DNA of 64,000 bases from the NCBI RefSeq assembly GCF_003965815.1, contig NZ_RXOE01000002.1, positions 1,054,001 through 1,118,000 of the forward strand, read 5' to 3'. This document shows, one piece after another, positions 47,495 through 58,288 of the stretch (positions within the stretch are counted from its first letter, which is position 1; the number at the start of each line of letters is the position of its first letter). The position numbers and the translations under genes were made by a program. The notes under the pieces are model-generated. The model did no database searches and had not been told where the DNA came from. It saw only the letters and a list, made by a program, of their open reading frames with translations. This DNA comes from Variovorax gossypii (GTDB lineage: Bacteria; Pseudomonadota; Gammaproteobacteria; Burkholderiales; Burkholderiaceae_C).

Positions 47495-48588
47495 CCGCCG
47501 GGCCTGCCGACCGCCCCCATGCGCCGCTGATCGTCGATGTCGCGGGCACCGAGCTCACCGCCGTCGACCGCCGCCGCCTCGCCGACCCGCTCGTCGGCGG
47601 CGTGATCCACTTCGCCCGCAACTGGCAAAGCCGCGCGCAGATGACCGCGCTCAACGCCGAGATCAAGTCGATCCGGCCCGACATGCTGATCTGCGTCGAC
47701 CACGAGGGCGGACGGGTGCAGCGCTTTCGCACCGACGGCTTCACCCACCTGCCGTCGATGCGCGCGCTCGGCGAGCTCTGGATGCGCGACGCCATGCGCG
47801 CCACCCAGGCCGCGACGGCCGTGGGGCAGGTGCTTGCGGGCGAACTGCGCGCCTGCGGCGTCGACTTCAGCTTCGCGCCGGTGCTCGACCTCGACTACGG
47901 CGGCAGCAGCGTGATCGGCAACCGCAGCTTCCACCGCGACCCGCGCGTGGTCGCACTGCTGGCCAAGAGCGTGATGCACGGCATGCTGCAGATGGGCATG
48001 CGCAACTGCGGCAAGCACTTTCCGGGGCACGGCTTCGTGCAGGCCGACTCGCACGTCGAGATCCCGGTGGACAAGCGCGGCCTCAAGGCCATCCTGGCCG
48101 ACGATGCGAAGCCGTACGACTGGCTGTCGGGCTCGCTCGCGGCCGTGATGCCGGCGCACGTGATCTATCCGAAGGTCGACAAGCGGCCGGCGGGGTTTTC
48201 GTCGAAGTGGCTCGGCGAGATCTTGCGAAAGCGCTTCGGCTTCGATGGGGCGGTGTTCAGCGACGACCTGAGCATGGAGGCGGGGCGCTATATCGACGGC
48301 AAGCTGCTCAGTTTTACCGATGCGGCGCTGGCGGCGCTGGAGGCCGGGTGCGACATGGCGCTGCTGTGCAATCAGAGCATCGGCGAAGGCGCGCCGCTCG
48401 ATGAATTGCTGCAGGGCTTCGCTGCGGCCAGGGATGCGGGGCGCTGGGTTGGCAATCCGGACAGCGAAACGCGCCGTCGGGCCTTGCTTCCCGATACGGC
48501 CGCACCGTCGTCATGGGACGCTCTTGCAGGCTCGACCCGGTACAGCGGCGCCAGGCGTACCCTGTCGCGCGATGGCCTGACGGAATAG
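47491..48588 (+). CDS. nagZ: Beta-N-acetylhexosaminidase NagZ
   Basis: A 365-residue GH3 enzyme that removes GlcNAc from muropeptides in cell-wall recycling; cytosolic. '[13 protein letters not shown]' (about 68-80), '[20 protein letters not shown]' (about 174-193, with the catalytic His on a mobile loop) and '[10 protein letters not shown]' (about 253-262, catalytic Asp) are all present. It is the last conserved gene of the lepA-nagZ run, followed after 6 bp by the glycosyltransferase gene. Confidence 0.96.
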   Translation: MTAGPADRPHAPLIVDVAGTELTAVDRRRLADPLVGGVIHFARNWQSRAQMTALNAEIKSIRPDMLICVDHEGGRVQRFRTDGFTHLPSMRALGELWMRDAMRATQAATAVGQVLAGELRACGVDFSFAPVLDLDYGGSSVIGNRSFHRDPRVVALLAKSVMHGMLQMGMRNCGKHFPGHGFVQADSHVEIPVDKRGLKAILADDAKPYDWLSGSLAAVMPAHVIYPKVDKRPAGFSSKWLGEILRKRFGFDGAVFSDDLSMEAGRYIDGKLLSFTDAALAALEAGCDMALLCNQSIGEGAPLDELLQGFAAARDAGRWVGNPDSETRRRALLPDTAAPSSWDALAGSTRYSGARRTLSRDGLTE

Positions 48589-48594
48589 ACGCGC

Positions 48595-49944
48595 ATGCCG
48601 CTGTGCCTCAGTTTCTTCCCGCGCAAGGACGAGGCCGTGTTGCGCAATCACGCGCACTATTGCCGCCTGTTCGGCTATCCGCACCAATGGATCGAGGCCG
48701 ACCGCATTCGCCACCCGGCGTTGCGTGACAGTACGAAATACGGGCAGATTCTTCGCCATCTGCGCGAGCTGCCCGAGAACGACTGGCTTCTGTTCCTCGA
48801 TGGCGATTCGGTGGTGTTCCACGCGGTTGCCATCGAAGCGCTGATGCAAGGCCGGGACTCGCTTTTCGTCGAGGGCCCGCCCAGCGGCGATCGCCCCGGT
48901 CCGGCAATGACCAACATGATGGTGCTGCGCAATACGCCCGCCAATCGGGCCATGCTGCTCGGACTGATGGACGATGCGGGCAATGTCGTCGCACTGGTGA
49001 GCCGCGCCATCGATGAAACCGCCCGGTTGCGCCCGGCCGGCCTGCTTGGATGCAACGCGATGGCCGGTGACATCTATGTCAATGTCTCGTGGCGCATTCC
49101 GCAGTGGTTCCTGGCGCGCGTCTTCGTCGTCAATCTCGGGCCGCAGCCCATCGTGGCGCCGGAAGGCGGATGGCGCGATGCGCTGCTTCACGATCAAACC
49201 CTGCAGGACCTGCTCGCGGCGCAGGTCAACAATGCGCTGATCCACGGCCAGCCCGTGTTGCAGCCCGCAGCCTATCCGGCGTTGTCGGAAGAGCCGATGT
49301 CGAGCTACAACGCCGGCGCCGACATTGCTTTCGTCACGCTCTACACGCATCACGTCGGCAGCTACGCGCGGGTGTCCGAGCACAACGTGAAGCGCTACTG
49401 CGACAGGCACGGCTACGCGTACCACGTGTACCGCGCCATTCCCGAGGCGATCGACACCGGCATCGGTGGGTCGTGGGTGCGCAGCTGGCTTCTGCAGCAG
49501 CACATCGCACACCACAAGTGGGTGATCTGGATCGACGCCGACGTGCTTTTCCTCAACCAGAGTCGCCGGATCGACGCTCTGCTCGAAGGGCGCGAACTGC
49601 TGCTTGCGAAGGATGTGGGCGGCTGGGCCTTCAATTCGGGTGTGATGGGTTTCCTGAACACCGAGGGCAACGCCGAACTGCTGGCACGTATCTGGCAGCG
49701 CATCGGCGAGGTCGACGACAAGTCGGCGGTCTACAGCAGCCAGGGCGATCAGTACTACACCAATGAGGTGCTGTCCGGAGCAGGGCTGGTGGACGAGCGT
49801 GCCATCGTCGACAACCTGAGCATCAACACGCCGCCGCACCTGGCCTCCGACGAGACCCTGCTGGTGCACTTCATCAATCTCGACGAGCCTTACCGTTCGG
49901 CCTACATGGCCTCGATGGATGCGCTCTCGCAGCGCCTGCGCTAG
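48595..49944 (+). CDS. Tandem two-domain glycosyltransferase-like protein (GT34-like)
   Basis: 449 residues that split into two related halves. The C-terminal half (about 240-449) resembles the GMA12/MNN10-type galactosyl- and mannosyltransferases: 'NVKRYCDRHGYAYHVYRAI', then 'KWVIWIDADVLFLNQ' with a DxD (Asp314, Asp316). The N-terminal half repeats the layout: 'NHAHYCRLFGYPHQWIEAD', 'NDWLLFLDGDSVVFHAVAI' with a DxD (Asp69, Asp71), and 'TNMMVLRNTPANRAMLLGLM' against 'NSGVMGFLNTEGNAELLARI'. This suggests an internal duplication giving two active sites or one active and one binding half. No membrane helix. Its stop shares CTAG with the stop of the opposite-strand glycosyltransferase. Function and sugar are unknown. 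Confidence 0.72.
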   Translation: MPLCLSFFPRKDEAVLRNHAHYCRLFGYPHQWIEADRIRHPALRDSTKYGQILRHLRELPENDWLLFLDGDSVVFHAVAIEALMQGRDSLFVEGPPSGDRPGPAMTNMMVLRNTPANRAMLLGLMDDAGNVVALVSRAIDETARLRPAGLLGCNAMAGDIYVNVSWRIPQWFLARVFVVNLGPQPIVAPEGGWRDALLHDQTLQDLLAAQVNNALIHGQPVLQPAAYPALSEEPMSSYNAGADIAFVTLYTHHVGSYARVSEHNVKRYCDRHGYAYHVYRAIPEAIDTGIGGSWVRSWLLQQHIAHHKWVIWIDADVLFLNQSRRIDALLEGRELLLAKDVGGWAFNSGVMGFLNTEGNAELLARIWQRIGEVDDKSAVYSSQGDQYYTNEVLSGAGLVDERAIVDNLSINTPPHLASDETLLVHFINLDEPYRSAYMASMDALSQRLR

Positions 49945-51863
49945 CTGGCCGCAGCCGGCTCCAGCCTGAAGACCCGCACCGGCAACTCGCCGGACGCGGG
50001 AGCGAGGAACTGGGCGATCTCGGGCACCGTGAACTGGCGCTCCAGCCATGCCTTGTCCGCCAGGCCTGCATTGAAGAAGATCCGGAGCAACCGCAAGGCT
50101 TCGTGCCGCAGCGCGCGTGTCAGCGTTTCATGCTCGACCAGTTGCAGCTCCGACGCGGCGGAGGGTCTGAAGCTTGCGCGCGCGAGGATCAGCAGCAGCC
50201 TTTCGGCGAAGTCGAGAACCGGTGGCCAGTACAGGTCGTACAGCCTGGCGATCTCCTGCACATGCTCGACGCTCGATTGGGGCAGCAGGTAGGCCAGCAC
50301 CAGCGCGCGCGCCCGCGAGGCCAGGGTTGCCGCGCGGGCCGTGTCGACGATGGTGGCCGGCGCGACCGGCTTGTGAAGAAGCTCGGGAATCACGGCAAAG
50401 CGCGCACCGGCGGCTGCGCTCTTGCACAGCATGTGGAAGTCGTCGTGCACCGTGAACTCGGGGTCGTGGCGCACGCCGCTGCGTTCCAGGAAACTGCGAC
50501 GCACCATGCAGGCCGACAGCAGCAGCGGGCGCGAGCCGAAGAACTCCACGAGGATGTCCTGATGCCGCTCGGAGAACTCGAACGGGCCTTCGTGCGTCTC
50601 GCACCAGCTGCCGACGATGTCGACGTCGGAGCAAGCCTCGAGCAGGGCGGCCTGGCGCTGCAGGCGCTCCGGTGCGGGAACGTCGCCGACGTCGGCGAAG
50701 ACGATGTAGTCGCCCTGCGCCTGCGCCAATGCAAGGTTGCGAGCGGTGGAGCGGTCGCATGCGAAAGGAAGCGAGAGCAGGCGGGAACTGGCGAGGCCTG
50801 ATCTCGCCAGCATGGCCTCAAGACCATCGACGCCGGCTTCGGCGACCAGCACGAGGTGGATTGCCACAGTGCTCTGGGCTGCCCAGGCCTGGAGGCTCTG
50901 CTCCAGGCTCTGCGGCGAATCTCCGGCCAACAGGCAGACGGTGACGCGTGGCGGCGTCGGCGCGGGCATGAAACGATCGGGTTGTTGCGCGCGCCAGCTC
51001 AGGAAGCGCTCGATGGCTGGCCCCACCAGCGGAGGCGCGAAGGCGCGGACGAACACATCCAGGCCTTCACGTTCGAGCCTCGCGCGGCGAGGCGCATCGG
51101 CAAGCAACTGCTCGATCGTCTCGATGAGCTTTTCGTAGGGCGCGCCAACCACCGCCTTGCGGATCGAGGCTTCGATCTCGCTGTCGGGGTAGAGCTCGCA
51201 GACCACGGCCTTGCGGTGCCTCAACAGGATCGACAGCCGTGGCACTTCGACGATGCGTGATTCTTCCCAGTTGTGGAGATTGAGCACGATCTTCGCGCGG
51301 CGCATGAAACCGTTGCGCTCTTCCAGCGTCCAGGCCCGGCCCCGGTTGACCTCGACCCGCAGGCCGCGCGCCATCAGGCCCTCGAGGATGTCGATGCGCC
51401 GGCGCGTCAGCGAGCCGAAGAAGACGACGTCGATGTCCTGCTGCTCGTCGGGAAGGATGTCCTCCAGCGGCAGGATTTCCGCGGCTTCAGGCTCCCAGCC
51501 GAGCGCGACATAGTCCGCATTGCGATAGCCGAGCTGGCGATGCCGCTGGAAATTCGTCTTGCTGTATTCCCAGAGGTAGCAGCGCTTGAGAACGTCGAGG
51601 TAGCGATCGTTCCATGCATGTGTGCCGTGCACCATCGGCTCGAAGTTGACGACGATGCAATCAGGGTGATGCTGTTCGATGTGCTCCCACGGGACATCCC
51701 AGAAGAAGAACAGGATGTTGATTTCCCCGGGCTCGATGTAGCAGTGGGTGAAGCGGGTCGGGTAGCCGAGGCGTTCTGCCGCCAACCTGAAGGCCTCGAC
51801 GATGTCGCCGCAGGTCTCGTGCGAGGACAGCGACGTGAAGTTGAGCCGGGGCAGTGTCGTCAT
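49941..51863 (-). CDS. Two-domain glycosyltransferase (CgeB-like N-terminus + GT2 C-terminus)
   Basis: 640 residues. The N-terminal half (about 1-300) resembles CgeB/GT4-like glycosyltransferases: 'PDEQQDIDVVFFGSLTRRRI' (about 137-156) and 'IVLNLHNWEESRIVEVPRLS' (about 191-210) are typical. The C-terminal half starts with 'RVTVCLLAGDSPQSLEQSLQ' (about 307) and has the GT2 fold pattern 'DRSTARNLALAQAQGDYIVF', but the metal-binding motif reads 'ADVGDV' instead of the usual 'DSDD' or 'DADD'; a later 'EFTVHDDFHMLCK' may give the base. No membrane helix. It follows the methyltransferase gene by 19 bp, so they are likely co-transcribed. Polysaccharide, lipopolysaccharide or protein glycosylation are all possible. 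Confidence 0.75.
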   Translation of the reverse strand: MTTLPRLNFTSLSSHETCGDIVEAFRLAAERLGYPTRFTHCYIEPGEINILFFFWDVPWEHIEQHHPDCIVVNFEPMVHGTHAWNDRYLDVLKRCYLWEYSKTNFQRHRQLGYRNADYVALGWEPEAAEILPLEDILPDEQQDIDVVFFGSLTRRRIDILEGLMARGLRVEVNRGRAWTLEERNGFMRRAKIVLNLHNWEESRIVEVPRLSILLRHRKAVVCELYPDSEIEASIRKAVVGAPYEKLIETIEQLLADAPRRARLEREGLDVFVRAFAPPLVGPAIERFLSWRAQQPDRFMPAPTPPRVTVCLLAGDSPQSLEQSLQAWAAQSTVAIHLVLVAEAGVDGLEAMLARSGLASSRLLSLPFACDRSTARNLALAQAQGDYIVFADVGDVPAPERLQRQAALLEACSDVDIVGSWCETHEGPFEFSERHQDILVEFFGSRPLLLSACMVRRSFLERSGVRHDPEFTVHDDFHMLCKSAAAGARFAVIPELLHKPVAPATIVDTARAATLASRARALVLAYLLPQSSVEHVQEIARLYDLYWPPVLDFAERLLLILARASFRPSAASELQLVEHETLTRALRHEALRLLRIFFNAGLADKAWLERQFTVPEIAQFLAPASGELPVRVFRLEPAAAS

Positions 51864-51882
51864 GGGGCGGTGCCCGTCCGGT

Positions 51883-52509
51883 TCAGTAGTGGCCCAGCAC
51901 GTTGACCTTGTGGTAGTGGTCCTTCAACGCGGCATGCAGCTGCAGTGCCTGCGCGCGGGTTTCTTCGCCAGCCTCCTTGCCCACGCCGAAGAAGTAAAGG
52001 TCGTGGCTGCTGCGGTCTTCGAAGAATCCCCACACAGAGAACCAGGCGTCGTGCTGGAGCAGGTCCGTGAAGTCGGAGGCAGCGAGATTCCGGTAGTAGT
52101 TCTGGCTCTTGTCGATGGTCAGCGGCGAATCGGAGGGGTTGAACTCCACGGTGCCGTGCTGGCGCCGGCCCGGGGTCGCGCAGGTCATGACGACGAGGCC
52201 GTCTTCCTTCACCAGCCGCAGCATGTTGAGCCAGGTCTTCTTCCACTGGGGGTTGTGCTCCATCGCCTCGCACGAGATCACGACATCCGTGCCGTTCGCG
52301 GCGCCGCCATAGTTTTCACCGTGGCAGACGAGATCGACGTCCGGGCCTTCCCCTACATCGAGTCCCAGGTAGTTGCAGTCCTGGAAGAACTCACGGACCG
52401 AGCCGTTGAGATTGAGGCTGCCGATCTCGATCACCGCCCGCGCACTGAAATAGGACGGCAGGAACTGCTTCACGCCGGCGACGAAGAACCTTTGTTGGGG
52501 ATGTGACAT
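51883..52509 (-). CDS. Class I SAM-dependent methyltransferase
   Basis: 208 residues. 'AVIEIGSLNLNGSVREFF' (about 25-42) is motif I with an altered glycine loop, 'NYLGLDVGEGPDVDLVC' (about 46-62) motif II, and 'TDVVISCEAMEHNPQWKKTW' (about 73-92) motif III. It looks like methyltransferases of polysaccharide or glycoprotein clusters, in keeping with its glycosyltransferase neighbour. The substrate is unknown. Confidence 0.8.
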   Translation of the reverse strand: MSHPQQRFFVAGVKQFLPSYFSARAVIEIGSLNLNGSVREFFQDCNYLGLDVGEGPDVDLVCHGENYGGAANGTDVVISCEAMEHNPQWKKTWLNMLRLVKEDGLVVMTCATPGRRQHGTVEFNPSDSPLTIDKSQNYYRNLAASDFTDLLQHDAWFSVWGFFEDRSSHDLYFFGVGKEAGEETRAQALQLHAALKDHYHKVNVLGHY

Positions 52510-52581
52510 GGAACTTGGCTGCGTTGGATTGGCGTTGCGGCTGAAGCAAGGGAAAGATGCCGGAACACCCGCTGCGCAAAG

Positions 52582-53124
52582 TCATTCCTCGCCGGGTGCG
52601 GAGGCAGTTGCTGCATTCGCCCACAAGCGCTTCCCGCCCATGCCCAAGTGCTCCAGATACAGTCGGAGATCGAACTCGAGGCGATGATAGTCCGGCTCCA
52701 TATGCATGCACAGTGCATAAAACGCCTTGTCGTGCTCACGTTCCTTCATATGTGCCAACTCGTGCACAACAATCATCCTCAGCCACGCCAGCGGCACCTC
52801 CTTGAACAGGCTCGCCACCCGGATTTCGCGTTTGGCCTTGAGCTTGCCGCCCTGCACGCGCGACACCGTGGTGTGCGTGCCCAGGGCATTGCGGATCACG
52901 TGCAGCTTGTTGTCGAACATCACCTTCGACAGCGGCTCGGCCTTGCGCATGAACTCGCTCTTGAGCTCGGTCACGTACCCGTAGAGCGCCCGGTCGGTCT
53001 GGATGTCGTGCACGCCCTCCGGGTAGCGCTGGCCGAGCAGTGCGCCGAGCTTGTCCCCGGCGATCAGCTGTCGGACCTGTTCCAGCAGGGGCGCCGGATA
53101 GCCCGCCAGGTATTTCATCGTCAC
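52582..53124 (-). CDS. YgjP-like M48-type metallopeptidase domain protein
   Basis: A 180-residue protein of the DUF45/YgjP family. 'VVHELAHMKEREHDKAFYAL' (about 119-138) has the zinc-binding HExxH in the form HELAH with a third His six residues further. The family is linked to WSS1-like proteases but peptidase activity is little studied. Its start overlaps the stop of the Hsp70-like gene by 4 bp. Confidence 0.88.
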   Translation of the reverse strand: MTMKYLAGYPAPLLEQVRQLIAGDKLGALLGQRYPEGVHDIQTDRALYGYVTELKSEFMRKAEPLSKVMFDNKLHVIRNALGTHTTVSRVQGGKLKAKREIRVASLFKEVPLAWLRMIVVHELAHMKEREHDKAFYALCMHMEPDYHRLEFDLRLYLEHLGMGGKRLWANAATASAPGEE

Positions 53125-54394
53125 GCCCCCAGTTGCGTGCTGGCCGCGCAGGCCAGCCCCGTGGCCACGCCGCCGAACAGGTCGCCCTCGACCAGGTTCA
53201 CGCCCGCGAAGCTCCTGCGCAGGGCATGCTGGAACGGCCGCAGCGCGGACGAGCCGCCGGTGAGGTAGATCGCGTCGAGGTCACCGCTGCGCAGGCCCGC
53301 GCGCTTGACGCAGGCGTGCGCGCAGGCGATCACGTTTTCCAGCGGGGAGGCCAGCTGCTCTGCCATGTCGGCGGGTGAGAGCGAAACCGTCAGGCCGCGC
53401 TCGGCACATCCGAGGTCAATGGCCGTTGGCGCGTCGCTCAGTGACACGTCGATCTTGGCCGCTTCCACCGCGCTCGCGATACGGTGGCCGTGGCGTTCCT
53501 CGAGCACGGCCATCAGCCGGTCGTGCAGCCGCGTGTCGCTGTAGCTGGTGCGCAGATCCTTCGCCTGCCGCACCGCCTTGGCGGCGTAGAGCCAGTTGAT
53601 CAGGTGCCACGAAGACAGCTCGAAGAACACCTTGCTGGGCACCTCGCGCCCCTGCGGGCCGTGGTGGCGGAAGCCGAATTGCGGCATCACGCGCTCGAGG
53701 TTCAGCCGCTGGTCGAAGTCGGTACCGCCGATGTGCACGCCGCTGGTGGCCAGCACGTCGTCGCTGCGATCCTCTCGCGCGGCACGCTCGGGGCCGACGC
53801 GCACGACGGTGAAGTCGGAGGTGCCGCCGCCGATGTCGACGATGAGCACGATCGACTCCTTGGCAACGCGCTGTTCGTAGTCGAAGGCGGCCGCGATGGG
53901 TTCGAGCTGGAACGCAATCTCGCGAAAGCCCGCGGCGCGCGCTGCGACGCGCAGGCTTTCTTCGGCACGCTCGTCGCGCTTGGGGTCGTCGTCCACGAAA
54001 TGCACCGGGCGGCCGATCACCACGCGTTCGGGCATCTGGCCCAGCTCGCGGCTGGCGCGCACGGCCAGCTCGCGCAGGAAGCGGGCGATGATGTCCTCGA
54101 AGCTCACGAGGCCGTCGTGGATGGCCGTTTTCTCCTGCATCAGCGCGCTGCCGAGCAGGCTCTTGAGCGAGCGCATCAGCCGGCCCTCGGTGCCCGAGAG
54201 GTACTGGCCGATGGCGTCGCGGCCGAAGTGCGTCGTGCGGTCTTCGGCGTTGAAGAAGATCGCGGTGGGCAGGGTGGTGGCCGTGCCCTCGATGGGCAGC
54301 AGGCGTGCTTCGCCGTCGACCCGGCAGGCGACGGCGGAGTTGGAGGTGCCGAAGTCGATGCCGATCGTCGGCAACGACGACGGTGCCTTCACGA

Positions 54395-54398
<4 letters not shown>
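53121..54398 (-). CDS. Hsp70-family ATPase-domain protein (YegD-like)
   Basis: A 425-residue actin/Hsp70-fold protein without the peptide-binding domain of DnaK. '[18 protein letters not shown]' (about 12-29) is phosphate loop 1, '[18 protein letters not shown]' (about 195-212) phosphate loop 2, and '[18 protein letters not shown]' (about 381-398) the adenosine motif. YegD is an uncharacterised Hsp70 homologue in E. coli. Both neighbours overlap by 4 bp: lysS upstream and ygjP-like downstream. Confidence 0.9.
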
Positions 54399-55933
<1,535 letters not shown>

Positions 55934-56037
55934 GGGAGGCGGGTGGCGCGCAACCGGGAGCGTGCGCGGGGCTGGCATTTTAGCCGATCGGGTTCGAATA
56001 AAACCCGCCCCCAGCGCCCGCCAATCCTGCGGGATGA

Positions 56038-56054
56038 GCTACAAAAAGGATAGC
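56038..56054. repeat. Related short dispersed palindrome, copy 3
   Basis: GCTAC-AAAAAG-GATAGC is an imperfect relative of the GCTATC-N5-GATAGC element, in the gap between lysS and the upstream minus-strand gene, 4 bp from its stop. Confidence 0.35.
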
Positions 56055-56057
56055 GAT

Positions 56058-56702
56058 CTATTCAGTGATGCCGGTGCGTGCGAGCAGATCGCTGACCAGC
56101 TCCAGTCGCATCAGCGGGCTGTCGAGCTCCATCAGGCGCTGCCGCAGCTCGAGCTGCATCGGCACCAGTTCGCACCAGCGGTTGGCCACCCAGCCGCAAT
56201 CGTCGAAGCGGTAGGGCTCGGCGATGGGCAGCCGCACCGATCCGCCTTGCGCGCGGCGCCGCTCCTCGAGGGTGCCGACCAGGCGCTGCAACGCGGTGGA
56301 CGTGTGCCGCAGGTCGTCGGGAATCTCGAGCGCGACGTCGTCGTTCACGGCCTCGACCTCGGCGACCCAGAGGCCGTGTTTCTGCAGCTCGTTGCTGCGA
56401 ACGCGAAAACGCTGCGTGCCGATGCACTCGATCTGCAGCAGGCCGCTTTGCGGCGACTCGAACTCGCGGATCGTGGCCAGCGTGCCGATGGCGGCGAAGC
56501 TCTCGGCGTCGGCGCCGGCCTTGCGAACTTCGCTGCCGCTGGTGAGGCTCACCACGCCGAAGGGGGCGTCGGCCTTGCGGCACTTGCCGATCATGTCGAG
56601 ATAGCGAACCTCGAAGATGCGCAATGGAAGAAGGCCGCCGGGAAAGAGCACCGTACCGAGCGGGAACAATGGCAGTGAATGCAAAAGGGGTTGTGTCGTC
56701 AT
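56058..56702 (-). CDS. Lon N-terminal (LON substrate-binding) domain protein
   Basis: A 214-residue protein with the Lon N-domain only, no ATPase or protease part. 'LPLFPLGTVLFPGGLLPLRI' (about 8-27) and 'FGVVSLTSGSEV' (about 48) are typical of the family, and 'TLATIREFESPQSGLLQIEC' follows. The ATG at 56702 is used because AAGG lies 8 nt upstream; 56726 is also possible. Function is unknown, perhaps a protein-binding module. It is divergent from the yggT-like gene with only 49 bp between. Confidence 0.88.
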   Translation of the reverse strand: MTTQPLLHSLPLFPLGTVLFPGGLLPLRIFEVRYLDMIGKCRKADAPFGVVSLTSGSEVRKAGADAESFAAIGTLATIREFESPQSGLLQIECIGTQRFRVRSNELQKHGLWVAEVEAVNDDVALEIPDDLRHTSTALQRLVGTLEERRRAQGGSVRLPIAEPYRFDDCGWVANRWCELVPMQLELRQRLMELDSPLMRLELVSDLLARTGITE

Positions 56703-56751
56703 CGAAAAGCCTTGCGTGGCTATCATCGCATTCCCCTCACGGCCGCGCCTC

Positions 56752-57312
56752 ATGCTCTACCAGATTCCCTCGTTCCTTCTCGACGTGATCGTCGGTCTGC
56801 TCGGCGGCGCCTGCCTGCTGCGCCTGTACATGCAGTACCACCGGGTGCCCTTCGGCAACCCGCTCGGGCGCTTCGTATTCGCCATCACCGACTGGATCGT
56901 GCTGCCGCTGCGGCGCATCGTGCCCGCGGTGAAGCGCTGGGACCTGGCCAGCCTGATCGCGGCATGGCTGCTGGTGATGCTGAAGTTCCTGCTGCTGTGG
57001 CTGCTGGTCGGCAACCTGGGGCGCATCGCGACCCTGCCGCTGGTGTCGCTGGTGGGATTGATGCAGCTGGCCATCTCGGGGCTGACCGCGCTGCTGGTGG
57101 TCTATGCGGTGCTGTCGTGGATTCCGGGCGCGTCGCCGATGCTGCTCGACCTGATCTCCCGCCTGGCCGAGCCGCTGGTGCGGCCGTTCCGCCGCTTCAT
57201 TCCGCTGATCGGCGGGGTCGACCTGTCGCCCCTGGCTGCCATCGTGGTGCTGCAGGTGATCGCGATCGTGCTGGGCAACCTGCTGGTGTTTGCGTACCAG
57301 CTGACCTTCTGA
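56752..57312 (+). CDS. YggT family membrane protein
   Basis: A 186-residue protein made of two YggT units, each with two membrane helices: 'QYHRVPFGNPLGRFVFAITD' then 'WIVLPLRRIVP' (about 25-55), and 'LSWIPGASPMLLDLISRLAE' then 'PLVRPFRRFIPLIGGVDLSP' (about 122-162). The family is linked to osmotic-stress tolerance and to K+ uptake in E. coli and to cell-division-associated genes elsewhere. The ATG at 56752 starts where homologues do. Confidence 0.9.
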   Translation: MLYQIPSFLLDVIVGLLGGACLLRLYMQYHRVPFGNPLGRFVFAITDWIVLPLRRIVPAVKRWDLASLIAAWLLVMLKFLLLWLLVGNLGRIATLPLVSLVGLMQLAISGLTALLVVYAVLSWIPGASPMLLDLISRLAEPLVRPFRRFIPLIGGVDLSPLAAIVVLQVIAIVLGNLLVFAYQLTF

Positions 57313-57335
57313 ATTAGCTCCTGAATATCCCAAGA

Positions 57336-57370
57336 AAAAGGACCCGGATGCATCGCACCCGGGCCCTTTT
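57336..57370. terminator. Bidirectional terminator between the yggT-like gene and accD
   Basis: AAAAGG-A-CCCGG / CCGGG-C-CCTTTT with a 10-nt loop and A/T flanks on both sides. It separates two convergent genes. Confidence 0.8.
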
Positions 57371-57391
57371 GCCTTGATTGCCGTTCGTTCT

Positions 57392-58264
57392 TCAGCTCAC
57401 CGCATCGGCCGGCTGGCGCAGCAGCATCGCCAGCGTGTTGGCGATCGTCTTGCGCAGTTCGCGGCGGTCGCTGATGAAGTCGATGGCGCCCTTGGTCTGC
57501 AGGAACTCCGCGCGCTGGAAGCCTTCGGGCAGCGTCACGCGCACGGTCGATTCGATCACGCGCGGGCCGGCGAAGCCGATCAGCGCCTTGGGCTCGGCGA
57601 TCACCACGTCGCCCACGAAGGCGAAGCCGGCCGACACGCCGCCCATGGTCGGATCGGTCAGCACGCTGATGTAAGGCAGGCCCTTCTTCGCCAGGCGTGT
57701 GAGCGCGGCATTCGTCTTGGCCATCTGCATCAGCGAGAGCAGGCCTTCCTGCATGCGCGCGCCGCCGGTGGCGGTGAAGCAGATGAACGGCACCTTCTGC
57801 TCGATGGCGGTCTCCACGCCGCGCACGAAGCGCTCGCCGACCACGCTGCCCATGGAGCCGCCCATGAACTCGAATTCGAAGCAGGCCACGACCACGCTGA
57901 TGCTGTGCACCGAGCCGCCCATGACGACCAGCGCGTCGGTCTCGCCGGTGTTTTCCAGTGCTTCCTTCAGGCGCTCGGGGTACTTGCGGCTGTCCTTGAA
58001 CTTCAGGGCGTCGACCGGCAGCACTTCCTGGCCGACTTCGTAGCGGCCCTCGGCGTCGAGGAACGCATCGAGCCGCGCGCGGGCGCCGATGCGGTGGTGG
58101 TGGCTGCAGCTGGGGCAGACGTTCTGGTTGTGCTCGAGGTCGGTCTTGTACAGAACGGTCTCGCAGGCGGGGCACTTGATCCACAGGCCCTCGGGCACCT
58201 GGCGGCGCTCGGACGGGTCGGTTTGGGCGATCTTGGCGGGTAGCAGTTTTTCAAGCCAGCTCAT
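57392..58264 (-). CDS. accD: Acetyl-CoA carboxylase carboxyltransferase subunit beta
   Basis: A 290-residue subunit that forms malonyl-CoA together with AccA. The N-terminal zinc ribbon is '[19 protein letters not shown]' then '[10 protein letters not shown]' (about 34-62), and the crotonase-like core has '[20 protein letters not shown]' (about 155-174) and '[20 protein letters not shown]' (about 206-225). It follows trpA by 24 bp on the same strand, a common arrangement in betaproteobacteria. Confidence 0.97.
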   Translation of the reverse strand: MSWLEKLLPAKIAQTDPSERRQVPEGLWIKCPACETVLYKTDLEHNQNVCPSCSHHHRIGARARLDAFLDAEGRYEVGQEVLPVDALKFKDSRKYPERLKEALENTGETDALVVMGGSVHSISVVVACFEFEFMGGSMGSVVGERFVRGVETAIEQKVPFICFTATGGARMQEGLLSLMQMAKTNAALTRLAKKGLPYISVLTDPTMGGVSAGFAFVGDVVIAEPKALIGFAGPRVIESTVRVTLPEGFQRAEFLQTKGAIDFISDRRELRKTIANTLAMLLRQPADAVS

Positions 58265-58288
58265 GGGGGCTCCTTGTGTTGGCGGTGA

